Below are positions 50,600 through 59,595 of a DNA stretch of 64,000 nt, in pieces; within the stretch, counting starts at the first letter, position 1; each line of letters opens with the position of its first letter. The stretch is from Streptomyces sp. NBC_00663 (GTDB lineage Bacteria > Actinomycetota > Actinomycetes > Streptomycetales > Streptomycetaceae): NCBI RefSeq assembly GCF_036226885.1, contig NZ_CP109027.1:8246001-8310000 (forward strand), read 5' to 3'. A program made the translations under genes and the position numbers. The notes below the pieces were generated by a model. That model ran no database searches, was not told where the DNA came from, and worked only from the letters and a program-made list of their open reading frames with translations.

Positions 50600-50631
50600 C
50601 TGCCCCCGGCCGCAGCTGCGGCCGGGGGCAG
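50600..50631. terminator. 32-bp perfect palindrome, terminator of pfkA
   Basis: CTGCCCCCGGCCGCAG (50600-50615) is directly followed by its exact reverse complement, CTGCGGCCGGGGGCAG (50616-50631), with no spacer. It starts 27 bp after the pfkA stop on the minus strand and 57 bp before the ctaG start. Confidence 0.8.
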
Positions 50632-50657
50632 AATCTTCAGGTTTCGAACGTTTGGTC

Positions 50658-51683
50658 CTAGAGGACGCACTCGGCTTCCTCGTAACGCTCGGCCGGGACC
50701 GTCTTGAGCGTCTCCACCGCCTCGGCCAACGGCACCATCACGATGTCCGTCCCGCGAAGGGCCGTCATGTGACCGAACTCCCCCCGGTGCACGGCCTCCA
50801 CCGCATGCCACCCGAACCGGGTCGCGAGAACACGGTCGTACGCGGTGGGCGTACCGCCGCGCTGCACATGCCCCAGGATCACCGGCCGCGCTTCCTTCCC
50901 CAGCCGCTGCTCCAGCTCGATGGAGAGCTGCCGCGCGATCCCGGCGAAGCGCTCGTGCCCGTAGACGTCCTTGCCGCCCTCGTCGAACGCCATGGTCCCG
51001 GCGGCCGGCTTCGCGCCCTCCGCGGCGACGACGATCGCGAACCGCTTGCCCGCCTGGAACCGCTCGCCGACCCGCCGCGCCAACTCCTCGATGTCGAAGG
51101 GGCGTTCCGGTACGACGATGGCGTGCGCGCCGGCCGCCATGCCGGAGTGCAGCGCGATCCAGCCGGTGTGCCGCCCCATGACCTCGACGACGAGCACGCG
51201 CTGATGCGACTCGGCGGTGGTCTTGAGCCGGTCCAGGGCCTCCGTGGCCACACCCACGGCCGTGTCGAAGCCGAAGGTGACATCCGTGACCGCGATGTCG
51301 TTGTCGATGGTCTTCGGGACGCCGACGATCGGCAGACCGGCGTCGGACATCAGCCGGGCCGCCTTCAGCGTGCCCTCGCCACCGATCGGGATGATCGCGT
51401 CGAGGCCGAGCTCGGCGACATGGCCCTTGGCCCGCTCCACACCGTCACGCAGATGGGAGGGCTGGACCCGGGAGGAGCCGAGGATGGTGCCGCCGCGGGC
51501 GAGGATGCCGCCCACCGCGTCGAGGTCGAGCTTGAGGTAGTCGCACTCCAGGAGGCCCTTCCAGCCGTCCCGGAAACCGATGACCTCGTCGCCGTGGTCG
51601 GCGACGGCACGGTGCACGACGGACCGGATGACGGCGTTCAGGCCGGGGCAGTCGCCGCCGGACGTGAGGACACCTATGCGCAT
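50658..51683 (-). CDS. pfkA: 6-phosphofructokinase
   Basis: 341 residues from the ATG at 51683. The N-terminal ATP loop is VLTSGGDCPGLNAVI, then the mixed phosphate/Mg site PIGGEGTLKAARL, the substrate loop TIDNDIAVTDVTFGFDTA with catalytic Asp, and MGRHTGWIALHSG. The Gly after GGE marks ATP use rather than PPi; Glu at the Mg-binding position is typical of the actinobacterial group. Allosteric residues differ from E. coli PFK. It catalyses the committed step of glycolysis. An ATG 21 nt upstream is not favoured. Confidence 0.95.
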   Translation of the reverse strand: MRIGVLTSGGDCPGLNAVIRSVVHRAVADHGDEVIGFRDGWKGLLECDYLKLDLDAVGGILARGGTILGSSRVQPSHLRDGVERAKGHVAELGLDAIIPIGGEGTLKAARLMSDAGLPIVGVPKTIDNDIAVTDVTFGFDTAVGVATEALDRLKTTAESHQRVLVVEVMGRHTGWIALHSGMAAGAHAIVVPERPFDIEELARRVGERFQAGKRFAIVVAAEGAKPAAGTMAFDEGGKDVYGHERFAGIARQLSIELEQRLGKEARPVILGHVQRGGTPTAYDRVLATRFGWHAVEAVHRGEFGHMTALRGTDIVMVPLAEAVETLKTVPAERYEEAECVL

Positions 51684-51899
51684 AGCCCGAAACAACCTTC
51701 TCAACGTGGGCCGGGGACCGGACCACGCTGTCCGGCTCGATCCCCGCCACCCTAGCGGCAGGAGGGGGCGGGGCCGTACCGTGCGTCCGCCTGCTGGACG
51801 ACCCCGCTCAGGTGTGCGGACACATCGTCAGACGGGCTGGTAAAACGCGGCTGGAGCGCGGATGAACCCCCAGCTCACACGGGTTGCCGCGGCGCTGTC

Positions 51900-52628
51900 C
51901 TAGGCCGGCTGCTGCGCCGCCGCGATGCGCTCGTTGCGCAGCGCCTCGTACCAGCGGTCGTCGGTCGGCGGCAGCGCGTTCACATCGAGCGCCAGCTTCA
52001 GCAGCAGGTCGGCGATCAGCGGGTTTCGCGCCAGGACGGGACCGTGCATGTACGTACCGAAGACCGTGTCGTTGTACGCGCCCTCCGTGCCGTCGCCCGT
52101 GCCGTTGCCGTTGCCCAGGCGGACGTTGGCGAACGGGCGGGCGGTGGGGCCGAGGTGGGTGACGCCCTGGTGGTTCTCGAAGCCGGTCAGCGGGGGCAGC
52201 CCGAGGCGCTGGTCGATGTCGGCGAGGACGTCACCGACGCACCGCGCACCCTCACCGCGTACGGACACGACATCGAGCAGCCCGAGACCCGGCTCACGCT
52301 GGCCGAGGTCGTTGATGAACTCGTGCCCGAGGATCTGGTACCCGGCACACACCGAGAACACGATCGCGCCGTTCTCCACCGCCCGGTGCAGTCCGCCGTC
52401 CCGGCGCAGCCGCTCGGCCGCGAGCCGCTGCGGACGGTCTTCACCGCCGCCGATGAGGTAGATGTCCCCGGAGGTCGGGATCGGCTGGTCGCTGCGCACG
52501 TCGAGCCGGGCCACGTCGAGGCCCCGCTGCCGCGCCCGGCGCTCCACGACCAGGACGTTGCCCTGGTCGCCGTAGGTGCTGAGCAGGTCGGGATAGATCC
52601 AGACGACCCGCAGCTGGTTGTCGCTCAC
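51900..52628 (-). CDS. gatD: Lipid II isoglutaminyl synthase, glutaminase subunit GatD
   Basis: 242 residues from the GTG at 52628, preceded by AGGGGA. The class I glutamine amidotransferase fold carries the nucleophile Cys in FSVCAGYQILG and the His in FGTYMHGPVLARNP. The N-terminal VVWIYPDLLSTYGDQGN start and CobB/CobQ-like pattern are those of GatD. It splits glutamine and passes ammonia to MurT, which amidates D-Glu of lipid II. MurT lies directly upstream in the same operon (17 nt gap). Confidence 0.94.
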   Translation of the reverse strand: MSDNQLRVVWIYPDLLSTYGDQGNVLVVERRARQRGLDVARLDVRSDQPIPTSGDIYLIGGGEDRPQRLAAERLRRDGGLHRAVENGAIVFSVCAGYQILGHEFINDLGQREPGLGLLDVVSVRGEGARCVGDVLADIDQRLGLPPLTGFENHQGVTHLGPTARPFANVRLGNGNGTGDGTEGAYNDTVFGTYMHGPVLARNPLIADLLLKLALDVNALPPTDDRWYEALRNERIAAAQQPA

Positions 52629-52645
52629 AAAAGTCCCCTGAAGTG

Positions 52646-53884
52646 TCAGTTGCCGACGCGGCGGCGCAGGTCCTGGAAGGCGGTGTAGTTCGCGATGACC
52701 TCGATACGGCCCGGCGGGCACAGCTGCACGGCCTGGTCGAGGTTCTCGCAGACCTGGAAGTGCTGGTTGGCGACCTCCAGGCGTACCGCCAGGTCGAGCT
52801 TGCGGTCGCCGACGACGCAGATCGGGTGGCCGGTCAGCCGCGTGTAGTCGACGTCCCACAGCCACGAGGTGTCGGTGCCGTCGGCGCCGCGCGCGTTCAC
52901 GGAGAGGATCACCGGGGTGGGTGGCGGATCGATGAGGCTGAACGTTTCGAGCCAGCCGGCCGGGTTCTTCGCGAGCAGCAGCCGCAGGTCGCGCTGCTGG
53001 AACTGCACGACGTCGTAGCGCCCGGCCACGGCCTGCACCTGGTACATGCGCTCCAGCGCGACCTGCGGCGGTACGCCGAACACGGCGGCGACAGCGGCCG
53101 AGGAGGCGGCGTTGGCCTTGTTGGCGCGGCCGGGGAGCTGTAGATGAATGGGCCAGGCGGAACCGTGCGGGTCGAGGACGTGGTCCCCGGACAGCGCCCA
53201 GCTCGGCGTCGGCCGCCGGAACCCGCACTCCCCGCAGAACCAGTCGTCGCCGGGCCGCTGCATCACGCCGCCGCAGGACGGGCAGGACCAGGCGTCGTCC
53301 TTCCACATCTGCCCGGCGGCGACCCAGACGACGTTGGGAGAGGAGGAGGCGGCCCACACGACCAGCGGGTCGTCGGCGTTGGCGATGATGACGGCCTTGC
53401 TGCCCGCGAGCCCCTCACGCCAGTTCTCGGCGAGCATCCGGGTCTCGGCGGCCCGGTCGAGCTGGTCGCGGGAGAGGTTGAGCAGCGCGATGCACTTGGG
53501 GTCGGTGTCCCGGGCGACGCCGGCGAGGTACTTCTCGTCGACCTCGATCACGCCGTAGCGCGCCTCCGAGCTGCCGGCCAGCGCCGAGGTGATGCCGGCG
53601 GGCATGTTGGCGCCGAGCGCGTTGGAGACGACGGGACCGGCGGCACGCAGCGCCTCCGCGATGAGCCGCGTGGTCGTGGTCTTGCCGTTGGTGGCCGACA
53701 CCAGAACCACGTCCAGGTTCTGGGCGAGCCGGGCGAGGAGGTCGGGGTCGAGCTTGAGTGCCACCCGGCCGCCGATCACCGAACCGCTGCCGCGCCCTGC
53801 GGCGCGCGATGCCGCTGCGACCGCCTTACCGGCGGTCACGGCGATCTTGGCCCGCGGCGTGAGCGGGTCCGAGTTGCCTGCCAT
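52646..53884 (-). CDS. murT: Lipid II isoglutaminyl synthase, Mur-ligase subunit MurT
   Basis: 412 residues. The Mur-ligase P-loop is SATNGKTTTTRLIAEAL. The middle domain has a zinc-ribbon insertion, CPSCGG and CGECG (about residues 206-225), and the C-terminal DUF1727 domain ends IEVIANYTAFQDLRRR. With GatD it amidates the alpha-carboxyl of D-glutamate in lipid II, needed for cross-linking and for resistance to some stress. Both genes are complete. It diverges from def, 105 bp away. Confidence 0.95.
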   Translation of the reverse strand: MAGNSDPLTPRAKIAVTAGKAVAAASRAAGRGSGSVIGGRVALKLDPDLLARLAQNLDVVLVSATNGKTTTTRLIAEALRAAGPVVSNALGANMPAGITSALAGSSEARYGVIEVDEKYLAGVARDTDPKCIALLNLSRDQLDRAAETRMLAENWREGLAGSKAVIIANADDPLVVWAASSSPNVVWVAAGQMWKDDAWSCPSCGGVMQRPGDDWFCGECGFRRPTPSWALSGDHVLDPHGSAWPIHLQLPGRANKANAASSAAVAAVFGVPPQVALERMYQVQAVAGRYDVVQFQQRDLRLLLAKNPAGWLETFSLIDPPPTPVILSVNARGADGTDTSWLWDVDYTRLTGHPICVVGDRKLDLAVRLEVANQHFQVCENLDQAVQLCPPGRIEVIANYTAFQDLRRRVGN

Positions 53885-53989
53885 CAGTTCTCGATCCTCC
53901 TTGCGTACGCGCCGCGCCTGACGGCAACGTGGTGGTGGTCAGCCTATCGAGATCCATTCGCAGTCCCGAATCGCCGTACCCTTGCGGCC

Positions 53990-54544
53990 ATGCGAAACAG
54001 CTCCATTCCGGGCACCCGCGGCCGTGTCCGGCCCCTCACGCTGCTCGGTGACCCCGTCCTGCACACCCCGTGCGAGGACGTCACGGACTTCGGCCCGGAA
54101 CTGGCGACGCTCGTGGAGGACTTGTTCGCGACGATGTACGCGGCCCAGGGAGTGGGCCTCGCGGCCAGCCAGATCGGCGAGCCGCTGCGGGTGTTCGTCT
54201 ACGACTGCCCCGACGACGAGGACGTCCGGCACCTCGGCCACGTGGTCAACCCGCGCCTGGTGGAGGCCGACGGCGTGGTGATCCGCGGCCCCGAGGGCTG
54301 CCTGTCCCTGCCGGGTCTGGAGGCGGGCACGGAACGCTTCGACCACGCGGTGGTCGAGGGCTTCACGATGACGGGCGAGCCGGTGACGGTGCACGGCACG
54401 GGTTGGTTCGCGAGGTGCTTGCAGCACGAGTGCGACCACGTGGACGGCAAGGTCTACGCGGACCGCCTGACGGGCTGGCGCCACAGCAAGTTGAGGCGAC
54501 AAGTGAGCCGCACTTCTTGGGGCCGGGCGGCGCGGCGTCCCTAG
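53990..54544 (+). CDS. def: Peptide deformylase
   Basis: 184 residues from the ATG at 53990. All three motifs are present: GVGLAASQIG, EGCLSLPG and QHECDHVDG, giving Cys, His, His for the Fe2+ and the catalytic Glu. It removes the N-formyl group from new proteins. The last codons and TAG stop run into the 29-bp repeat at 54544, so the C terminus (WGRAARRP) may have been reshaped by it. This is a second-type def, not linked to fmt or pri. Confidence 0.95.
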   Translation: MRNSSIPGTRGRVRPLTLLGDPVLHTPCEDVTDFGPELATLVEDLFATMYAAQGVGLAASQIGEPLRVFVYDCPDDEDVRHLGHVVNPRLVEADGVVIRGPEGCLSLPGLEAGTERFDHAVVEGFTMTGEPVTVHGTGWFARCLQHECDHVDGKVYADRLTGWRHSKLRRQVSRTSWGRAARRP

Positions 54545-54572
54545 GGGCGCGGGGAACTGCGCGACCAGCCCC
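54544..54572 (+). repeat. 29-bp intergenic stem-loop repeat, copy 2
   Basis: Identical to copy 1 at 33922 (GGGGCGCGGGGAACTGCGCG, then ACCAGCCCC). It begins with the last base of the def stop codon and ends 28 bp before the convergent TetR stop, a position where it could end both transcripts. Confidence 0.8.
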
Positions 54573-54599
54573 CACCGCGCAGCACACGACATACGACGG

Positions 54600-55244
54600 T
54601 CAGAACCCCGGACCGCCCACCTTGTCCCCCGCCGCAGCCAGCCGCCCCCACAACAGGTCGGCCAAACTCTCCACCAACTCGGCCCGGGAACAAGGCCGTT
54701 CGCCCAGCCACCAGTCACCGGCCGCATGCATCATCCCGACGATCCCATGCCCCCACACCCGAGCCAACTGCTGGCTGCCGGGCCCGAGATCCAGCCGCTC
54801 CTCGATGACCTGAGCCAGTTCCTCGCCCATCCTGCGGAGCAACGGCGCGCTGTGCTTGCCGACATCGAACCCCTGGTCGCCGACCTGACCCCCCTCCGCG
54901 GGATGCATCAGGAACCGGTACACCTGAGGCCGCGCCTCGATCGCCGCGAGGTAGGTGTCGAGCGTGGCCGCGACCCGCTCCCGCCGATCCGCGGGCGCGT
55001 CCAGCGCGGCCCGCAGAGAATCCAGCAGCGCATCGGTATGCCGCGTGGCCAACGCCGCGTAAAGTCCCCCCTTGTCACCGAAGTGACGGTAGAGGATCGG
55101 CTTGGTGATGCCCGCTTCCGCGGCGATCGCGTTCATGGAGGCATGGGGTCCGTCACGCAGGACCACCCTGTCCGCGGCCTCCAGCAGCTCGCGCCGACGG
55201 CGGTCGGCGGACCTCTGCTGATCGGTCCGCTGCGTGGTGTCCAT
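54600..55244 (-). CDS. TetR-family transcriptional regulator
   Basis: 214 residues. The helix-turn-helix is RRELLEAADRVVLRDGPHAS, then MNAIAAEAGITKPILYRHFG, with DKGGLYAALATRH. The C-terminal domain includes the MHPAEGGQVG and WWLGERPCSRAEL segments common to regulators of fatty-acid genes. It is divergent from the acyl-CoA dehydrogenase gene, and inverted repeats lie in between. It probably senses an acyl-CoA and represses that gene. Confidence 0.9.
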   Translation of the reverse strand: MDTTQRTDQQRSADRRRRELLEAADRVVLRDGPHASMNAIAAEAGITKPILYRHFGDKGGLYAALATRHTDALLDSLRAALDAPADRRERVAATLDTYLAAIEARPQVYRFLMHPAEGGQVGDQGFDVGKHSAPLLRRMGEELAQVIEERLDLGPGSQQLARVWGHGIVGMMHAAGDWWLGERPCSRAELVESLADLLWGRLAAAGDKVGGPGF

Positions 55245-55340
55245 GAGCTCTCCCCACCCGTGCTGATTCGGTGACGCCTGCGCAAACTAACACCCACCAT
55301 GCACCATGCATCGAACGGGCTGCCGAGGGGCCATCAGGAG

Positions 55341-55388
55341 TTGACTTTTCCTACCGGTCGGTAACAGACTCGGGTTACCGCTAGTAAC
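55341..55388 (+). promoter_or_regulatory. acd promoter with two inverted repeats
   Basis: TTGACT (55341-55346) and CAGACT (55365-55370), 18 nt apart, form a good promoter for the dehydrogenase gene. TACCG/CGGTA (55352-55363) fills the spacer, and GTTAC/GTAAC (55374-55388, 5-nt centre) overlaps the likely transcript start. Both share a TTAC/GTAA theme and are candidate binding sites for the divergent TetR protein. Confidence 0.65.
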
Positions 55389-55416
55389 ATGCATTTGCGC
55401 CGCCGCTGGAGGGGAC

Positions 55417-56643
55417 ATGGCCGAGTTCACCATGGAGCTCAACGACGAACAGAAGGAGGTCCGGGACTGGCTGCACGGCTTCGCGGCCGATGTGATCCGC
55501 CCCGCGGCCGCCGAATGGGACGAGCGTGAGGAAACTCCCTGGCCAGTCATCCAGGAGGCCGCCAAGGTCGGCATCTACTCGCTCGACTTCTACGCCCAGC
55601 AGTACTTCGACTCCACCGGCCTCGGCATCCCCATGGCGATGGAGGAGCTGTTCTGGGGCGACGCGGGCATCGCGCTGTCGATCGTCGGCACCGGCCTCGC
55701 CGCTGTCGGCGTCCTCGCCAACGGCACCGAGGAGCAGATCGGCACCTGGATCCCGCAGATGTACGGCGACGCCAACGACGTCAAGGTCGCGGCGTTCTGC
55801 TCCTCCGAGCCCGACGCCGGCTCCGACGTGGCCTCGATGCGCACCCGCGCGGTGTACGACGAGGCCAAGGACGAGTGGGTCCTGAACGGCACGAAGACCT
55901 GGGCGACCAACGGCGGCATCGCCAACGTCCACGTCGTCGTCGCGGTCGTCGACTCCGAGCTGGGGTCCAAGGGCCACGCGTCCTTCATCATCCCGCCGAA
56001 CACGCCCGGCCTGTCCCAGGGCCAGAAGTTCAAGAAGCACGGCATCCGCGCCTCGCACACCGCCGAGGTCGTCCTGGAGAACGTGCGCGTCCCCGGCTCC
56101 TGCCTGCTCGGCGGCAAGGAGAAGCTCGACGAGCGCCTCGCCCGGGCCCGGGAGCGGGCGAAGGCGGGCGGCGAGCGCGTGAAGAACGCGGCGATGGCCA
56201 CGTTCGAGGCATCCCGCCCGGCCGTCGGCGCGATGGCGGTCGGTACCGCCCGGGCCGCCTACGAGGTCGCCCTCGACTACGCCAAGACCCGCGAACAGTT
56301 CGGCCGCCCGATCATCGACAACCAGGGCGTCGCCTTCCAGCTCGCCGACATGCGTACGTCCATCGACGCCGCCCGCCTCCTGGTCTGGCGCGCCTCGTGG
56401 ATGGCGATCAACGGCAAGCAGTTCACCGCCGCCGAGGGCTCGATGTCGAAGCTGTTCGCGAGCGAGACGGCGAAGAAGGTCACCGCCCAGGCGGTCCAGA
56501 TCCTCGGCGGCAACGGCTACACCCGCGAGTACCCGGTGGAGCGCATGCACCGGGACGCGGCGATCTACACGATCTTTGAGGGCACGAGCGAGATCCAGCG
56601 GTTGGTGATTGCTCGGACGCTCTCGGGGATGTCCATCCGGTAG
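55417..56643 (+). CDS. Acyl-CoA dehydrogenase
   Basis: 408 residues. Domain order is N-terminal helical, middle beta with AFCSSEPDAGSDVASM (FAD/substrate loop) and ATNGGIANVHVVV, then C-terminal helical with YAKTREQFGRPI. The base Glu is in IYTIFEGTSEIQR. It removes two hydrogens from an acyl-CoA, passing electrons to ETF. An insertion of about 20 charged residues (KLDERLARARERAKAGG) lies around 235-255. GGAGGGG precedes the ATG. Controlled by the divergent TetR gene. Confidence 0.95.
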   Translation: MAEFTMELNDEQKEVRDWLHGFAADVIRPAAAEWDEREETPWPVIQEAAKVGIYSLDFYAQQYFDSTGLGIPMAMEELFWGDAGIALSIVGTGLAAVGVLANGTEEQIGTWIPQMYGDANDVKVAAFCSSEPDAGSDVASMRTRAVYDEAKDEWVLNGTKTWATNGGIANVHVVVAVVDSELGSKGHASFIIPPNTPGLSQGQKFKKHGIRASHTAEVVLENVRVPGSCLLGGKEKLDERLARARERAKAGGERVKNAAMATFEASRPAVGAMAVGTARAAYEVALDYAKTREQFGRPIIDNQGVAFQLADMRTSIDAARLLVWRASWMAINGKQFTAAEGSMSKLFASETAKKVTAQAVQILGGNGYTREYPVERMHRDAAIYTIFEGTSEIQRLVIARTLSGMSIR

Positions 56644-56663
56644 TTCGCGGGCTGCGGGTCGTG

Positions 56664-56692
56664 GGGGCCGGTCGCGCAGTTCCCCGCGCCCC
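56664..56692 (-). repeat. 29-bp intergenic stem-loop repeat, copy 3
   Basis: Inverted copy with one change from copies 1 and 2 (GGGGCCGG instead of GGGGCTGG in this strand). It lies between the convergent dehydrogenase and cupin genes, 20 bp after one stop and 8 bp from the other. Confidence 0.75.
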
Positions 56693-56700
56693 CAGGTGTC

Positions 56701-57225
56701 TCACCTGTGCCGGAGTGGAGTGAGTTGCTGGATGTCGTGTCTCGACCTCAACTCCTCGATCGCCTCGTGATCCGGCGGGCCCCCGTCGCTCAGGATCTCC
56801 AGCAGCTCCTCGAAGTACCGCTCGTGATCGGGCGGCGGGGACGCCTGGAAGAACATCTTGGCCGGGGAGTCCGTCGGGTTCGCGAACGCGTGCGGGCAGC
56901 CCGGGGGTACGACGATCACCGTGCCCGGTGTCGCCCGTACCACCCGGTTGCCCGAACCGGACTCCCAGCGCTGCCAGTTGTCCGGGGTGCGCACCCGTGG
57001 TTCGAAGGCGAGCACGTCCAGCTCGCCCTCGAGGACGTAGAACAACTCCTCGCTGCGGGTGTGCACATGGGCGCCCACGTCGAAGCCCGGCGGGACGATC
57101 ACCTCGAAGGTGGACGCCATGCGCGAGTGCGTGCCGGTCACCTTGAAGGTGACGTGCTGGGCGGGGGTCTGGACCACCCGGCCGTGCCCCGGCGGGACCA
57201 GCAGCCCTTCCTGAGCCGTCACCAC
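56701..57225 (-). CDS. momA: Cupin quinone-forming monooxygenase (MomA-like)
   Basis: 174 residues. The cupin motif 1 is PPGFDVGAHVHTRSEELFYV (G-x5-H-x-H-x3-4-E) and motif 2 is VPPGCPHAFANP, giving two His, a Glu and a third His that could bind metal. The homologue next to rppA in S. coelicolor, MomA, oxidises tetrahydroxynaphthalene to flaviolin. The start is GTG 57225 or GTG 57222; the latter overlaps the P450 stop as GTGA. It is the third gene of rppA-P450-momA. Confidence 0.88.
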   Translation of the reverse strand: MVTAQEGLLVPPGHGRVVQTPAQHVTFKVTGTHSRMASTFEVIVPPGFDVGAHVHTRSEELFYVLEGELDVLAFEPRVRTPDNWQRWESGSGNRVVRATPGTVIVVPPGCPHAFANPTDSPAKMFFQASPPPDHERYFEELLEILSDGGPPDHEAIEELRSRHDIQQLTPLRHR

Positions 57226-58433
57226 GTCACCGGGAGCGCCTCGGGACCACGGATCAACGCGCCCTTCCTGAAGGGCACCTGGTCCGCCGGGACCGCCAGC
57301 CTCAGGTCCGGCAGCCGGTCCAGGAGCGCGTCCACCAGCAACTCCGACTCCAGCCTGGCCAGCATGCCGCCCGGGCAGTAGTGCGGGCCGAAGCCGAAGG
57401 AGACATGCGGGTTGGGGCTGCGGGTGAAGTCGATGGTCTCCGGGAACGGGAAGACGTCCGGGTCACGGTTGGCGGCCAGATACGACACGTAGACCGGGTC
57501 GCCGGCCCGGATGCGTACGCCTTGGATGCCCACGTCCTCCAGGGCGATCCGCGACAGGCCCACCGCGTTGCGGTGCGGGATGTAGCGCAGCAGCTCGTCG
57601 ATGGCCTGCGGGCGGATCGACGGCTCCGTGCGCAGCCGGTCGGCCAGGTCCGGGCGGGTCAGCAGCAGATAGAACATCTGGCCGCTGTTGTTCGTCACCG
57701 CCTCACCGCCGATCTGGAGCAGGACGGCGAGACCCACGGCCTCCTCCAGGGTCACCTCGTCCCGGCCCACCGCGGCGCCGAGCAGCGAGGTGACGTCCTC
57801 GCCCGTACTGCCCTCCCGCAGCCCGATGAGATCGCCGAAGTAGGCGCCCATCTCCCTCTTGGCCTTCTCGCTGACCTCCTTGCCGTGCGAGGACGAAAGG
57901 ATCAGCTGGGTCCAGGTGTGCATGACCTGTCGGTCGGCCGCCGGGACACCCATCAGCTCGCAGATCACCGCGATGGGGAACGGGCTCAGCACGGTGGCGG
58001 TGAGATCGGCGGGCGGGCCGTCCTGGAGCAGCTCGTCGACCAGCTCGTCCAGCATCCGGCGGGACTTCTCCCGTACCCGCTCCACGCCCCGGGAGGTCAG
58101 CGCGGCGGCCACCGTACGACGCAGCCGGGTGTGGTCCGGCGGGTCCAGGAAGCCCACCGCGCCCCGCTCCGGGATGAAGTGCGGGGCGAGCCGGGTGACC
58201 GGCTGGTCCATGACGGCCTCCCGGCCGAACCGGGGGTCGTTGGTCACCATCCGTACGTCGTCGTACCGGGTGACCAGCCAGGCCCAGCCCTCGCCGTTGG
58301 GCAGCTGGATCCGGGTGACCGGACCCTCCCGCATCAGCTCGGTGAGCACCGGGTCGAAGTCCGTCCCGCTCAGATCGAGAGCCGGCCAGTGCCGGATCGG
58401 CGGCAGGATCTCGGTGATCGTCTCTTCGCTCAT
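57219..58433 (-). CDS. Cytochrome P450, CYP158A2-like
   Basis: 404 residues. Heme Cys is in FGFGPHYCPGG and the ExxR helix in IDELLRYIP-type region. The I-helix reads IGGEAVTNNS with Ala245 where most P450s have Thr, the known CYP158A2 feature in which a water network replaces the hydroxyl. It couples flaviolin into dimers and trimers (biaryl pigments). It starts 1 nt after the rppA stop and overlaps momA, so the three are translated together. Reductase partners are not encoded here. Confidence 0.94.
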   Translation of the reverse strand: MSEETITEILPPIRHWPALDLSGTDFDPVLTELMREGPVTRIQLPNGEGWAWLVTRYDDVRMVTNDPRFGREAVMDQPVTRLAPHFIPERGAVGFLDPPDHTRLRRTVAAALTSRGVERVREKSRRMLDELVDELLQDGPPADLTATVLSPFPIAVICELMGVPAADRQVMHTWTQLILSSSHGKEVSEKAKREMGAYFGDLIGLREGSTGEDVTSLLGAAVGRDEVTLEEAVGLAVLLQIGGEAVTNNSGQMFYLLLTRPDLADRLRTEPSIRPQAIDELLRYIPHRNAVGLSRIALEDVGIQGVRIRAGDPVYVSYLAANRDPDVFPFPETIDFTRSPNPHVSFGFGPHYCPGGMLARLESELLVDALLDRLPDLRLAVPADQVPFRKGALIRGPEALPVTW

Positions 58434-58434
58434 C

Positions 58435-59496
58435 TCAGTCCGTCTCGTCCGTGCGCTGCCAGCGGCCCAGGGCCATTTCCGCGGTGATGCCGGGCCCGAA
58501 CCCGGCGAGCAGCCCGCGCGCCCGGTGGTGCGCCCCGCCCGCGTCGAACAGTCGCCGCAGCGCGTCCAGTACGACGGCGCTGGCGATGTTCCCGTACTCG
58601 GTGAGCGTGGCCCGGCTGAACCGGAAGGCGTGCGGGTCGACCTGGAGGAACTTGCTGAGGTCGTCGAGGATGCGGGGCCCGCCCGCGTGGACTATGTAGA
58701 AGTCCAGGTCGGAGGCGTCCCAGCCGTGCAGTCCCGCGAGGTCCCGGAGCGCCGGGGCGAGCGGCTCCATGGTGGCGGGCACCCGCTTGTCCAGCTGGAA
58801 GTGGAAGCCGGTGGCCCGGACGTCGTACATGATCCACTCTTCGGTCTTGGGGATCAGATACGAACCGTTGCGCTCCAGCGCGATGCCCTCGCCGCCCCGG
58901 CCACGCACCACGGCGGCCGCGATGCCGTCGCCGAACAGGCCGTTGGACAGCAGGTTCCCGATGCCGAGGTCGGTGGGCTGGTAGCAGAGCGAGCAGAACT
59001 CGCAGGCCACGATGAGCGCGTTGGCCTCGGGGTAGGCGGTGCAGAAGTCGTGCGCCCGGTTGATCGCCGCACCGCCGGCCGCACAGCCCAGCTGGGCTAT
59101 GGGGATCTGCCGCGTGGTGCAGTCGAAGTCCATCTCGTTGATCAGCCAGGCGGTCAGCGACGGCATCATGAAGCCCGTGCAGGAGACGTAGATGATGACA
59201 TCGATGTCTGAGGCCAGGACCTCGGCGTCGTCCAGTGCTCGCCGCACCACGGCGGGGACCCGGGCCTTCGCCTCGGCCACATAGACCTTGTTGCGCTCCT
59301 CGAAGCCGGGATGCTTCAGGGTCTCCTCGATGGGCTGCACGATGTGCCGGGTGCGGACACCGGTGTTCTCGATCAAGCGGAGCGCCAGCGGCAGTTGGGG
59401 ATGGTCCGCATGGCGGGAGCGGGCCAGTTCGAGCGTCTCCTCCATCGTGATCACATGCTCCGGAACGGACACCGAGGGTCTGCACAAAGTCGCCAT
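58435..59496 (-). CDS. rppA: 1,3,6,8-tetrahydroxynaphthalene synthase (type III PKS)
   Basis: 353 residues. It condenses five malonyl-CoA into tetrahydroxynaphthalene without an acyl carrier protein. The catalytic Cys138 is in PIAQLGCAAGGAA, His in YIVHAGGPRIL and Asn in LTEYGNIASA, and Cys106 (YVSCTGFM), needed for the malonyl starter, is present. The numbering matches the S. coelicolor enzyme. First gene of the pigment operon with the P450 and the cupin; the product is a flaviolin or HPQ-melanin-like pigment. Confidence 0.96.
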   Translation of the reverse strand: MATLCRPSVSVPEHVITMEETLELARSRHADHPQLPLALRLIENTGVRTRHIVQPIEETLKHPGFEERNKVYVAEAKARVPAVVRRALDDAEVLASDIDVIIYVSCTGFMMPSLTAWLINEMDFDCTTRQIPIAQLGCAAGGAAINRAHDFCTAYPEANALIVACEFCSLCYQPTDLGIGNLLSNGLFGDGIAAAVVRGRGGEGIALERNGSYLIPKTEEWIMYDVRATGFHFQLDKRVPATMEPLAPALRDLAGLHGWDASDLDFYIVHAGGPRILDDLSKFLQVDPHAFRFSRATLTEYGNIASAVVLDALRRLFDAGGAHHRARGLLAGFGPGITAEMALGRWQRTDETD

Positions 59497-59595
59497 GAAC
59501 CGTGCCTGCTTTCGCCTCAGAGGGTGGTCCAGTCCACGATCACCCGAGGGGCAGACGACTTCGCGCGGGGTTACTCCGTTTCAGGGACGGGCGGA

